From Dawidia soli (GTDB lineage Bacteria; Bacteroidota; Bacteroidia; Cytophagales; Cyclobacteriaceae): a DNA stretch of 64,000 nt. Position 1 is the stretch's first letter. Every line of letters starts with the position of its first letter. This document shows, piece by piece, positions 37,399-45,515 of this stretch. The DNA lies in the NCBI RefSeq assembly GCF_018598185.1, contig NZ_JAHESC010000001.1, positions 62,001 to 126,000 of the forward strand. The letters run 5' to 3'. The notes beneath the pieces are model-generated. The model was not told where the DNA came from. It was given only the letters and a program-made list of their open reading frames with translations, and did not search any database. A program made the translations under genes and the position numbers.

Positions 37399-37683
37399 GT
37401 GAAAATTGCCAACAAAACTATATACATGGATACATCGCTCTATACCGACGGTGAGACCCTTTGTTGCGTGACGTGCAACCAGACGTTACAAGCCGGGATC
37501 TGGAACGACGCATTTTATCAATACCTGTTGACGCTCGTTGCCATTGTCGCGTTACTGGCGGGCGTAGTGCTCGGTATGCGTACCGGCGTCGCTTCGGGAA
37601 ATACCGGGCGATCCTCAACCCCGACCGATCGTTACGGCAGGGCTGGTGCTCGGCATCGGCATGATGCGGCATCGGGGCTGTAA
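37399..37683 (+). CDS. Hypothetical small membrane protein, possibly frameshifted
   Basis: A 94-residue frame with a Cys cluster (TLCCVTCNQTL, about residues 20-30) and one clear TM helix (QYLLTLVAIVALLAGVVLGM). After the helix the frame becomes low-complexity in Ser/Thr/Arg/Gly. Two other frames then carry more protein-like text, YRRRFGKYRAILNPDRS and GLVLGIGMMRHRGCKPVV. This suggests that the original gene suffered frameshifts, or that only a short CCxxC-TM peptide is made. I do not recognise a family. Start could also be ATG 37426. Confidence 0.35.
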   Translation: MKIANKTIYMDTSLYTDGETLCCVTCNQTLQAGIWNDAFYQYLLTLVAIVALLAGVVLGMRTGVASGNTGRSSTPTDRYGRAGARHRHDAASGL

Positions 37684-37766
37684 GCCGGTGGTACAACAGG
37701 AAAGCACGTACGGCCACTAATGCCGCACGGCATGGTTTTGGTCACACCGGAATATTATGTTCTGCC

Positions 37767-38429
37767 ATGAAAAAGCATTCTTTCTTTTACCGCAATAGTT
37801 TATCCATCGTGCTCATAGTGCTCTTCCTGGTATCCATTACCGGTCAGATCTTTACCGGGTTGCGCGAGCACAACGAAGAGCTGAAGGAGTATGGCGCCGC
37901 GCCCGTTGCCCTATCGGAATACCTGACGACCGGACACTTTTTTCAGGCAACCTTTGAGAACTGGGAAAGTGAGTTCCTTCAAATGGCCATGTATGTGGTC
38001 CTAACCATTTTCCTGCGCCAGCAGGGATCGAGTGAATCAAAACCGCTGGACGAAGAAGAGGAGGTGGACCGGAAGCCCGACCCCACGCGCAAGGATGCAC
38101 CCTGGCCGGTGCGAAAGGGTGGCTTCACGCTGGCCCTGTACAAGCACTCGTTGTCGCTGGCGTTTGCGTTTCTTTTCCTGGTAAGCTTTGCACTGCACGC
38201 AAACGGCAGCCTGAGCAACTTTAACGAAGAGCAGGTATTGAAGGGCAAGCCGGTGGTGAGCCTTTCAGACTATATGCGCCAGAGCCGGTTCTGGTTCGAG
38301 TCGTTTCAAAACTGGCAGAGTGAGTTCGTGGCCGTGATCTCGATCGTGGTGTTGTCGATCTTTTTGCGTCAATACCGGTCGCCGGAGTCGAAGCCGGTGG
38401 ACGCGCCCGACAGCGAGACCGGCGGGTGA
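37767..38429 (+). CDS. DUF6766-like membrane protein with an internal tandem duplication
   Basis: A 220-residue membrane protein built from two copies of one module. Copy 1 runs from SLSIVLIVLFLVSITGQIF through ALSEYLTTGHFFQATFENWE and SEFLQMAMYVVLTIFLRQQG. Copy 2 has SLSLAFAFLFLVSFALHANG, SLSDYMRQSRFWFESFQNWQ and SEFVAVISIVVLSIFLRQYR. Each has two TM helices, separated by an acidic linker (LDEEEEVDRKPDP). The conserved loop (FFxxxFENWxSEF) suggests a functional surface. The family resembles DUF6766; its function is unknown to me. Confidence 0.78.
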   Translation: MKKHSFFYRNSLSIVLIVLFLVSITGQIFTGLREHNEELKEYGAAPVALSEYLTTGHFFQATFENWESEFLQMAMYVVLTIFLRQQGSSESKPLDEEEEVDRKPDPTRKDAPWPVRKGGFTLALYKHSLSLAFAFLFLVSFALHANGSLSNFNEEQVLKGKPVVSLSDYMRQSRFWFESFQNWQSEFVAVISIVVLSIFLRQYRSPESKPVDAPDSETGG

Positions 38430-38494
38430 GATGCCGGTATGGAGTATAATCTTTTGCAGCAGTGAAGCATGACAGTAGAAAGTCGGAGGAGCCC

Positions 38495-39262
38495 ATGAAA
38501 ACAAGCAGCCGCAACGGCGGGGTACTGCATACGAACAATATGCCGCGCCCGGTATATTACTGCATGGCGGAGTCTAAGCTCAGGACATTGAGCTTGTACC
38601 GGTATACCACAAAGGAATTTATGGAATTGTTTTTTGATACCGGGCGGCTACGGCTCAACAGCCTGCGGATCTACCGCGCCGAGCGGAAGCCCGATCACCA
38701 GATGAATGTGGAGGTAGAAGACCGGCAGGAAGGAAAAGCGGTGATCGTCACGAACTCATCCGAAGCAAATGAAAAAGATTTCTCCAGCGGCTTTCTGAAC
38801 CTGAGCACGTCGCTGACGTATTCGGAAACATTGCGGCAGACATTTGAGGTGGCGGCGGGCGGCGACAAGCGATACGGTGTCTTCGAAATACACAAGCCGA
38901 TTCCGTTCGGGCAGGCCATCGCCGCGCGCATTCACGAGCGTTATCCGCTCCAGCATATTCTGGCCGGTAAATGCGACTACGTGGAGCAACGCGACAAGAC
39001 GCTGGACACCCACGACCCGCGCCTGCTGGAAGACGAAGCGAACAAAGAAGTGCTATCTTATCTGACGACGCCGAATAACTACCAGGGCCGCTCGGTGCAG
39101 GATGTCGTCAAAGTCTTTTTTCTCAAAGAGAAGCAACTGGAGCACCAGTCCGAATTTCGATACCTGTGGAAAAGCCACGCACTGGCTGTCCGCGATTACC
39201 TGGACATCGAAGTGCCCGAGGCAATCCAATACTGTCGTATGATGACGAAGAACTTAATGTAA
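38495..39262 (+). CDS. Uncharacterised protein, weakly DUF2971-like
   Basis: A 255-residue soluble protein without signal peptide or TM segments. ATG 38495 is preceded by a strong GGAGGA at 38485-38490, which decides it over the GTG at 38462. An early LSLYRYTTKEFMELFFDTGR with LRLNSLRIYR and a late FLKEKQLEHQSEFRYLWKS are arranged like DUF2971 proteins (LYKY... near the start, K/E-x(n)-EyR-W near the end). This resemblance is weak and its biochemistry is not known. It is followed after 6 bp by the LLM-class oxidoreductase gene. Its Shine-Dalgarno is unusually good for this phylum. Confidence 0.6.
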   Translation: MKTSSRNGGVLHTNNMPRPVYYCMAESKLRTLSLYRYTTKEFMELFFDTGRLRLNSLRIYRAERKPDHQMNVEVEDRQEGKAVIVTNSSEANEKDFSSGFLNLSTSLTYSETLRQTFEVAAGGDKRYGVFEIHKPIPFGQAIAARIHERYPLQHILAGKCDYVEQRDKTLDTHDPRLLEDEANKEVLSYLTTPNNYQGRSVQDVVKVFFLKEKQLEHQSEFRYLWKSHALAVRDYLDIEVPEAIQYCRMMTKNLM

Positions 39263-39268
39263 AACGAG

Positions 39269-40300
39269 ATGATCGGTTATCAGGCATCCCACGAACAATT
39301 TTCACCGCGCGAGCTGCTGCGCCTGGCCAAGCTCGCGGAACGGGCCGGGTTTGAGGCGATCCATTCTTCCGACCATTTTCATCCGTGGAGTGAACGCCAG
39401 GGGCAAAGCGGGTTCTCATTTGCCTGGCTCGGTGCGGCCATGCAAGCCACGCATATCCCGTTCGGCATGATCTGCGCGCCGGGGCCACGGTATCATCCTG
39501 CGATCATCGCCCAGGCATGCGCCACGTTACAGCAGATGTTTCCGCGGCGCCTGTGGGTGACGCTGGGCAGTGGCGAGGCGCTGAACGAAGTGATCACCGG
39601 CAGTACCTGGCCGGAAAAGAAGATCCGCAATGAGCGTTTGCACGAGGCAGCGCAGATCATACGACGCCTGTTCACCGGCGAAGAAGTTTCCCACGACGGG
39701 CATTTTACAACGCACCGGGCGCGGCTGTATACGCTGCCGAAGACTCCACCGGCGTTGCTGGGCGCTGCGCTGTCGGCAGAGACCGCCGCCCTGCATGGAA
39801 CATGGGCCGACGGTTTGCTCATCACGGCCAATGACCCCGCCTCCGCCGGCAAGCTCATCCAGGCCTTCCGTGAAAACGGAGGTGCGGGCAAACCCATATA
39901 CTTTAAATTTCAACTGTCGTATGCGCGCGATCTGACAGTGGCACAGGAAGGTGCATACGAGCAATGGCGAAACAACATCCTGCCGCAGCATCTGCTCGCC
40001 TCGCTGCAACATGTTTCAGATTTCGACGCCGCCGGAGAGGACGTTACACGCGAGGAAGTGAACCAACGCCTGCCGATTTCCGATGACCCACTTTTCTTCA
40101 AAACAAAGATCCAGGCATTCCAGGAAGCCGGCTGCGACCATATCATGTTGCACAACGTCAATCGCCGGCAGGAAGACTTTATCGAAGATTTTGGCAAGGC
40201 TTTTTTCCGGAGCCGGCGTACAGCAACAGACTATGCAGGCGTCGACCGGCCTTCAGCGGGCAGCCGTGACACAGGGGCCGACAACGACCCGGTGAAATAA
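39269..40300 (+). CDS. LLM-class (luciferase-like) flavin/F420-type oxidoreductase, TIGR03885-like
   Basis: A 343-residue TIM-barrel oxidoreductase of the bacterial-luciferase-like superfamily. It begins MIGYQASHEQFSPRELLRLA and has FEAIHSSDHFHPW, LWVTLGSGEALNEVI and HGTWADGLLITAND, matching the 'non-F420, TIGR03885' subgroup I know from Bacteroidota. Members use FMN or F420 to oxidise alcohol or aldehyde substrates; the cofactor is not evident here. It lies 6 bp after the unknown gene and may be cotranscribed with it. The C-terminal tail (after FFRSRRT) is extended by about 25 residues. Confidence 0.85.
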   Translation: MIGYQASHEQFSPRELLRLAKLAERAGFEAIHSSDHFHPWSERQGQSGFSFAWLGAAMQATHIPFGMICAPGPRYHPAIIAQACATLQQMFPRRLWVTLGSGEALNEVITGSTWPEKKIRNERLHEAAQIIRRLFTGEEVSHDGHFTTHRARLYTLPKTPPALLGAALSAETAALHGTWADGLLITANDPASAGKLIQAFRENGGAGKPIYFKFQLSYARDLTVAQEGAYEQWRNNILPQHLLASLQHVSDFDAAGEDVTREEVNQRLPISDDPLFFKTKIQAFQEAGCDHIMLHNVNRRQEDFIEDFGKAFFRSRRTATDYAGVDRPSAGSRDTGADNDPVK

Positions 40301-40390
40301 ATCCTTATATTGCCGCATTCCGCCACCCGATCTCCGACTTGCGTGATTTTGAGTGGATGGTATATATTGCGTTTACGGAATGTGAAAGTT

Positions 40391-40819
40391 ATGCCTATAC
40401 ATACGATCTGGCTTGCGGATGATGATGCAGACGACTGTATGCTGTTCGGTGATGCGATCGCGGAACTGGGGGCAGGGCCCTCGGTGGTTTGTGTAGGAAA
40501 TGGTGTCGAGCTGATGGACAAACTGCAACATGTTTCGCACGTGCCCGATGTGCTGTTCCTCGACGTGAACATGCCCGTAAAAGATGGCCTGACGTGCCTG
40601 GCGGAAATCAAAGGTGATGAACGGTTTAAGGACTTACCGATCGTCATATGGTCCACATCGGCACAACCAGAGGCTGTCCGGCAGGCATTTGAGCTGGGCG
40701 CAAGATTGTTTATGAAGAAGCCCTACAATTTTAACAAACTGACGTCGCTCCTGGAGGGCGTATTGCAATTAAACCTGCATGCTGTCGTTTCGCAGGGCGA
40801 TTTCCTGGTGGGGAAATAA
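40391..40819 (+). CDS. Stand-alone response regulator receiver protein
   Basis: A 142-residue receiver domain without output domain. The acidic pair is Asp10/Asp11 (WLADDDADD), the phospho-acceptor Asp58 (LFLDVNMPVKDG), the Ser/Thr in WSTSAQ and Lys110 in FMKKPYN. The ATG at 40391 gives a normal N terminus; the open frame begins earlier at 40310 with an unlikely leader. The PAS kinase gene starts 57 bp downstream on the same strand, so the two probably form a phosphorelay pair. Single-receiver proteins like this one typically act by protein contacts. Confidence 0.9.
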   Translation: MPIHTIWLADDDADDCMLFGDAIAELGAGPSVVCVGNGVELMDKLQHVSHVPDVLFLDVNMPVKDGLTCLAEIKGDERFKDLPIVIWSTSAQPEAVRQAFELGARLFMKKPYNFNKLTSLLEGVLQLNLHAVVSQGDFLVGK

Positions 40820-40876
40820 ATCCTCAGGGTAATTGACGGTCGTTTTGCACTGAAAGCGTATTTTTACTCTTTCGCT

Positions 40877-42781
40877 ATGATCGAGCTGCAAACGGATTCT
40901 CTCAATCTCATCCCGTTTCCCGTGTTGTACGTAGACCGGGAATTTCGCTACCAGTTTTCAAATGGTGCCTTTCAGGAATGGATCGGCACGGAATATACTG
41001 CTGCGCCGGGACAGCCGTTGTCGGCAATTTTCGGAGAGCAGTTCTTCGATCGCATTCGTTTTAATCTGGTCGCTATTGGCCGTATGGGGCAGTCGTTTCC
41101 ATATCGCTTGCTGCGGGGTGGAAAGTATTGTCCCGTGGAGATCTCGGTTACGGCAGACGTGCACGAGCATCAGGAGGTGCGCGGGTATACCATCATCATT
41201 CAGGATGTGTCGGGTCGCCGCCAGCGCGAGCGTTACTTACAGGATTATGTGGATACTGCGCCGATCGGCCTTCACTGGGTGAACGCCGAGGGCATTATAC
41301 TATGGGCGAACCAGGCCGAGCTGGACATGCTCGGCTACCGCGCCGACGAATATATAGGGCATCATATCGCCGAGTTCCACGGAAATCCCGACGAGGCGGC
41401 GGAGATCTTGCGCCGCCTGGCCGCCAACGACCTGCTGCGGCAGCACGAGGTGTCGATGATACACAAGGACGGCTCCGTCCGCGATGTGCTCATCAGCTCC
41501 AGCGTGTTGTGGGAGAACGGAAATTTTGTTCATACCCGGTGCTTCACGCAGGATATTACCGGACGACGGCCGCTCAACGAGAAAGTGGCCCTGCACCGCG
41601 GACTGGAACGACTGGTGGCCGAACGCACGCGCGAGCTTCGGCTTCGAAACCAGGAGCTGCAGGCCAGTGAAGAACGGTATCACCGGATGATCGACGAAGT
41701 AGAGGATTATGCGATCCTGTTGCTGAGCCCGGAAGGTATAGTCGAAAACTGGAACAAAGGCGCCGAGAAGATCAAAGGTTATACGGCCGAAGAGGCGATT
41801 GGCAGGAGCTTCAAGATATTCTATACCCGGGAGGACCAGGAGAGCCGGTTGCCCGACCATTTGCTGCAGAAAGCGCTGCTGGAAGGCAAGGCGGTGCACG
41901 AGGGGTACCGGGTGCGCAAGGACGGCACCATGTTCTGGGGGAGTATTTTGATCACCGCCCTGCACGACGACGACGGCCGCGTGATCGGGTTCTCAAAAGT
42001 TACGCGCGACCTCAGCGAACGCAAGAAAGCGCAGGATGCCATTCAGCGTAAGAACGAAGAGCTGGAGAAGATGAACCAGGAGTTGTCGTCGTTCGCATAT
42101 GTGTCCAGCCACGACCTGCAGGAGCCCCTGCGCAAGATCCGCGCATTCTCCTCGCGCATCCTCGAGCTCGACTATGACCGCCTGTCGGAAAAGGGACGCG
42201 ATCATTTTGACCGCATTCAACGGGCCGCCGCACGCATGCAGAATCTGATCGAAGATCTGCTGACCTACTCCCGCACCACCAGCGCGGACCGCACCCTGGA
42301 GTCCATCAACCTGCAAACCGCCGTCACACAGGTTGTCGAGGAGCTTAGCGAGCGGGTGGAAGAGAAGAACGCTACCGTTACGTTCAATGACTTGCCGACG
42401 ATCAACGGCATACCGTTCCAGATCCACCAGCTCTTGTTTAACCTGATCGGCAATGCGTTGAAATTCGCGAAGGAGGACGAACCCTCGCGCATCCAGGTGC
42501 AGGCCACACTGGTACCCGGCACGTTGATGCCGTTTGCGGAAGCCGATGCCGGCCGGCGATACCACTGCATCACGGTAGTTGACAATGGTATTGGCTTTGA
42601 GCCCGAGTTCAGTAAAAAGATCTTCGGCATCTTCCAGCGTTTGCACCGCCGCGACCGCTACGAAGGTACCGGAGTAGGGCTGGCGATCTGCCGCCGCATC
42701 GCCGAGAACCACGAAGGCTTTATCGAGGCTCACGGCATGTCGGGACAGGGTGCTGTGTTCCAGGTATATATACCGGCCTGA
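40877..42781 (+). CDS. PAS-domain histidine kinase
   Basis: A 634-residue soluble sensor kinase with no TM segments. Three PAS domains lie at about residues 10-120 (PFPVLYVDREFRYQFSNGAF), 130-240 (APIGLHWVNAEGIILWANQA) and 265-385 (DYAILLLSPEGIVENWNKGA). A HisKA with the phospho-His near residue 412 (FAYVSSHDLQEPLRKIRAFS) and an HATPase follow, with LIGNALKFAK, VVDNGIGFEPE and GTGVGLAIC. It is phytochrome/bacteriophytochrome-kinase-like in the H-box (SHDLQEPL). It is paired with the upstream response regulator. The signal (redox, light or small molecule) is unknown. Confidence 0.9.
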   Translation: MIELQTDSLNLIPFPVLYVDREFRYQFSNGAFQEWIGTEYTAAPGQPLSAIFGEQFFDRIRFNLVAIGRMGQSFPYRLLRGGKYCPVEISVTADVHEHQEVRGYTIIIQDVSGRRQRERYLQDYVDTAPIGLHWVNAEGIILWANQAELDMLGYRADEYIGHHIAEFHGNPDEAAEILRRLAANDLLRQHEVSMIHKDGSVRDVLISSSVLWENGNFVHTRCFTQDITGRRPLNEKVALHRGLERLVAERTRELRLRNQELQASEERYHRMIDEVEDYAILLLSPEGIVENWNKGAEKIKGYTAEEAIGRSFKIFYTREDQESRLPDHLLQKALLEGKAVHEGYRVRKDGTMFWGSILITALHDDDGRVIGFSKVTRDLSERKKAQDAIQRKNEELEKMNQELSSFAYVSSHDLQEPLRKIRAFSSRILELDYDRLSEKGRDHFDRIQRAAARMQNLIEDLLTYSRTTSADRTLESINLQTAVTQVVEELSERVEEKNATVTFNDLPTINGIPFQIHQLLFNLIGNALKFAKEDEPSRIQVQATLVPGTLMPFAEADAGRRYHCITVVDNGIGFEPEFSKKIFGIFQRLHRRDRYEGTGVGLAICRRIAENHEGFIEAHGMSGQGAVFQVYIPA

Positions 42782-42845
42782 CGGAAGAATTTCGCCACGC
42801 CTGAACTTTTGGGATGTAAGACGGGTTCATCCTGAAAGTCATTTT

Positions 42846-43331
42846 ATGGAAACCACCGCTACAGACACACGCTTTATCATCAACCTGGCCCTGAGTGCCT
42901 GGGAAACACAGATCGAACGCTTCGACAAACACCTCGAAAAGCTCACCGACCAACAACTGGAATCCGAGATCGCCCCGGGCCGCAACCGGGGGGTATATGT
43001 GCTCGGGCACCTGGTAGCCGTTAACGACAACCTCTTTACCCTGCTGGGCCTCGGCGAAAGAATGTATCCGCAATTACAAGACCTCTTCATCCGCACACCC
43101 GACCGCACCGTGCCGATCCCCGCAACCGCCGAGCTGCGCAAGTACTGGTACGACGTAAATGCAAAGCTTACACCCGCGCTGCGTAACCTCACTCCGGAAG
43201 AGTGGCTGGGCAAGCACAGCTCGGTATCGGCCGAGGACTTTGCCAAAGAGCCGACCCGGAATAAACTGAATGTATTGTTGAGCCGGACATCGCACCAGGC
43301 ATATCACTTCGGGCAGATTATACTGCTGTAG
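42846..43331 (+). CDS. DinB family protein
   Basis: A 161-residue four-helix-bundle protein of the DinB/YfiT-like superfamily, whose members bind a divalent metal through three His residues and include thiol transferases such as BshA/BshC-related and maleylpyruvate-type enzymes. His-containing segments LGHLVAVNDNLFTL and SHQAYHFGQIILL correspond to the metal ligands. It is single on the plus strand and ends at the hairpin at 43355, convergent to the MarR-GNAT gene. I start at ATG 42846, as the upstream frame overlaps the kinase. Substrate unknown. Confidence 0.87.
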   Translation: METTATDTRFIINLALSAWETQIERFDKHLEKLTDQQLESEIAPGRNRGVYVLGHLVAVNDNLFTLLGLGERMYPQLQDLFIRTPDRTVPIPATAELRKYWYDVNAKLTPALRNLTPEEWLGKHSSVSAEDFAKEPTRNKLNVLLSRTSHQAYHFGQIILL

Positions 43332-43354
43332 GAAGAGATAGCATAATGATGAAG

Positions 43355-43392
43355 ATCGCGGATCGGAGGTTTACTTCCGTCTGCGATTTTTT
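43355..43392 (+). terminator. Rho-independent terminator between convergent genes
   Basis: The stem ATCGCG-GATCGGAG, loop GTTTA, CTTCCGTC-TGCGAT (imperfect, with small bulges) is followed by TTTTTT at 43387-43392. It closes the DinB transcript. Confidence 0.75.
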
Positions 43393-43436
43393 ATTTAATA
43401 GAGCCCATCAATCACAAGTGTTTTTTTGAGAAACGG

Positions 43437-44381
43437 CTATAATATCGCTTCCATCTGTATATTACACCGCTCGTAGGGAGAGGGCAGGCCGGTAACTTTC
43501 TTAAATCCCAGTTTATGGTATAGGTGAATGGCAGGCTTGAGTATCGTATTACTTTCGAGGTATAATTTAGTGGCACCGAGCGCACGGGCTTTTTCGAATG
43601 CCGCCTGGCCAAGCGTCCACCCAATGTGGCGTCCTTGCATCTCGGGCGCTACCGCCATCTTGGCAAGCTCAAAGGTAGTGGCATCCATCGGGATGAGCGC
43701 GCAGGCACCGACCGCTGTATCGTCGTAGAGGGCGATCAGGATGTGGCCGCCTTTATCCAGTATATATTCTTGTGGGTGGTCGAGTGATTTATAGTCTGTC
43801 TCTTCCATTTTAAAGTACGTGGTGATCCACTGCTCGTTGAGCAGGCGAAACGCCTGTTGATGGGCCGGTGTATAGTCAACGATGGTGACGCGGTTGCCTT
43901 CGCGGGTGCGCCGGGCCTCTTGCACACGACGCAGCAGGCTCTTTTCCGCCAACAGGAACTCCCATTCTTCCAGCGCCTTCCATAAGTTATGCTGGGTTTC
44001 CTCCAGCGCCTTTTCAACGGCCGCGTTCACATCATTGTATTGTGCCTGGATCTTTTCCTGCACCTGCTGGCCTTGTGGGGACAGGGTAACGAAATTTTTG
44101 CGGCCGTCGTCTTTTCCTTTTTTCTCCTTGACCAATCCCTGCTGCGCCATTTCCTGGACAATCTTACTGACAGAAGGGTGGGAGTGGCCGATCTCCTGCG
44201 CGATCTCGGTGATCGTGCGGGGACCGCCTTCCGACAAAGCATAGAACACGGGAAACCACTTCGGCTGCAGGTTGACGTCGTACAGGCGGTAGACGTCGCC
44301 GGCCTCTTCGGTGATCATTTCACTGAGCCGGCGGAGGCGGCTGCCAAGGGCCATTTTGCCGGTTTTATTATAGAATTCCAT
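43437..44381 (-). CDS. MarR-GNAT fusion: HTH regulator with C-terminal acetyltransferase
   Basis: A 314-residue two-domain protein. Residues 1-150 are a MarR winged HTH (GGPRTITEIAQEIGHSHPSV, QGLVKEKKGKDDGRKNFVTL). Residues about 160-314 are a GNAT acetyltransferase, with VAPEMQGRHIGWTLGQAAF supplying the acetyl-CoA loop (QxxGxG/A type) and YHKLGFKKV near the end. The architecture is a known fusion in Bacteroidota and Proteobacteria in which the MarR part is thought to control the gene or neighbours. A 28-bp palindrome starts 14 bp upstream. The acetyl acceptor is unknown. Confidence 0.9.
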   Translation of the reverse strand: MEFYNKTGKMALGSRLRRLSEMITEEAGDVYRLYDVNLQPKWFPVFYALSEGGPRTITEIAQEIGHSHPSVSKIVQEMAQQGLVKEKKGKDDGRKNFVTLSPQGQQVQEKIQAQYNDVNAAVEKALEETQHNLWKALEEWEFLLAEKSLLRRVQEARRTREGNRVTIVDYTPAHQQAFRLLNEQWITTYFKMEETDYKSLDHPQEYILDKGGHILIALYDDTAVGACALIPMDATTFELAKMAVAPEMQGRHIGWTLGQAAFEKARALGATKLYLESNTILKPAIHLYHKLGFKKVTGLPSPYERCNIQMEAIL

Positions 44382-44394
44382 GGTTGGATAAATT

Positions 44395-44422
44395 ATGTAA
44401 CCAATTACGTAATTAACTACAT
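44395..44422. promoter_or_regulatory. 28-bp hyphenated palindrome, candidate MarR operator
   Basis: ATGTA (44395-44399), 3 bp, perfect 12-bp palindrome AATTACGTAATT (44403-44414), 3 bp, TACAT (44418-44422). Every paired base matches. It lies just upstream of the MarR-GNAT start on the minus strand and overlaps its promoter region, as expected for autorepression. Confidence 0.65.
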
Positions 44423-44596
44423 ATAATGCCAGAAGGTTGGCGGTATTTAGTAAAAGGATGTTTGTCTAAGCCTCAAAAGTTGTGGTCACGTTTTTTCAAA
44501 TGCTGGAAAATAACCCTTTAGCCCACGATTTAGCCTCTAATAATTAAATTATCTATCTATTCTATAGACTTATAGTGTGTGAATGGAAAATTATAA

Positions 44597-44604
44597 TACC
44601 TTTG
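44597..44604 (+). promoter_or_regulatory. Putative -7 element (TACCTTTG) of the YceI gene
   Basis: TACCTTTG fits TAnnTTTG in an AT-rich stretch. It predicts a leader of about 50 bases before ATG 44661. No clear -33 element was seen. Confidence 0.45.
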
Positions 44605-44660
44605 CCGCATCGGCTTTGGATCCTGCTGGATCCGGGTCGCTATAAAAGAACCTATTCAAT

Positions 44661-45290
44661 ATGCTAACCGCTATGAAACGAAGAACGATTGCTACGCCCT
44701 TGTGCTGGATACTGGGGCTGCTGGCACTGTCGGCTTTCCTGGAGAAGCCCGCGGAAGAAAAATTTGTCGTAGACACACAAGCCAGTACGCTGGTGTGGAC
44801 AGCCAAAAAGGTAACGGGGGCGCATACCGGGGCCGTGAAGTTATCCGCCGGCGAGCTGGCGCTGGAAGGCAAGGCCCTGAAGCGCGGCAGCTTCGATATC
44901 GACCTGACGTCGATCACAGTGACCGATATTACCGACCCGCAGTCGAATGCCAGGCTGGTAGGACACCTGAAGGGCGAAGACTTCTTTTCGGTCAATGCGT
45001 TTCCGAAAGCAAGCTTCGCATTGACGTCCGCTACCCCGCAGGCAGGTACGACCTACCTGGTAAAAGGCAAGCTGACGATCAAAGGCATTACCAACGACGT
45101 GGAGTTTCCCGCGTCTGTGGTAAAGGACGGCAGGAAATTAACGGCCACCGCCAGGATCGTAGTAGACCGCACGAAATATGACATTCGCTACCGGTCGACC
45201 AACTTTTTTGAGAACCTGGGTGACAAAGCCATTGAAAACGAATTTACACTTGATATTAAACTGGTAGCAGCAGCGCAAAAAGGAGTTTAG
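44661..45290 (+). CDS. YceI family protein
   Basis: A 209-residue secreted lipocalin-like beta-barrel protein, a family that binds isoprenoid-type lipids such as quinones. The N-terminal signal (RRTIATPLCWILGLLALSAF) precedes the mature domain VDTQASTLVWTAKKVTGAHT. Then come the conserved TDITDPQSNARLVGHLKGED, FFSVNAFPKASFALTSA and GITNDVEFP. The start is ATG 44661; ATG 44673 also fits. It is divergent from the MarR-GNAT gene and not clearly tied to it. The SusC operon begins 226 bp downstream. Confidence 0.9.
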   Translation: MLTAMKRRTIATPLCWILGLLALSAFLEKPAEEKFVVDTQASTLVWTAKKVTGAHTGAVKLSAGELALEGKALKRGSFDIDLTSITVTDITDPQSNARLVGHLKGEDFFSVNAFPKASFALTSATPQAGTTYLVKGKLTIKGITNDVEFPASVVKDGRKLTATARIVVDRTKYDIRYRSTNFFENLGDKAIENEFTLDIKLVAAAQKGV

Positions 45291-45515
45291 AAAAAGGGGA
45301 AAAAGGGATTCGTCGCTCTGGAAAAGTTTAGAATCTTCTTTCTCCCCCGTATCTGACCCGGCACATACTGGACGTATAGCAGGATCATCAGGCCAAGGTA
45401 GTCAATTTAGTTGAGACCCTAAAGACCTCGTTTCGTGGTCTTCCCACCCTGATGTTCGTGCTCTGGCATTGCCATGCCCCGCTGGACCACTTCATCCATG
45501 TTTCAACACTACCGC
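45291..45515. other. Upstream region of the SusC operon
   Basis: No gene is seen. An inverted repeat AAGACC (45422-45427) / GGTCTT (45437-45442) lies about 75 bp before the SusC start. No unambiguous -33/-7 pair was found. Confidence 0.4.

Noticed and set aside
45422-45442. AAGACC/GGTCTT inverted repeat as an operator of the SusC operon
   Set aside because: Only six paired bases and no matching regulator gene nearby, so it is noted but not claimed.
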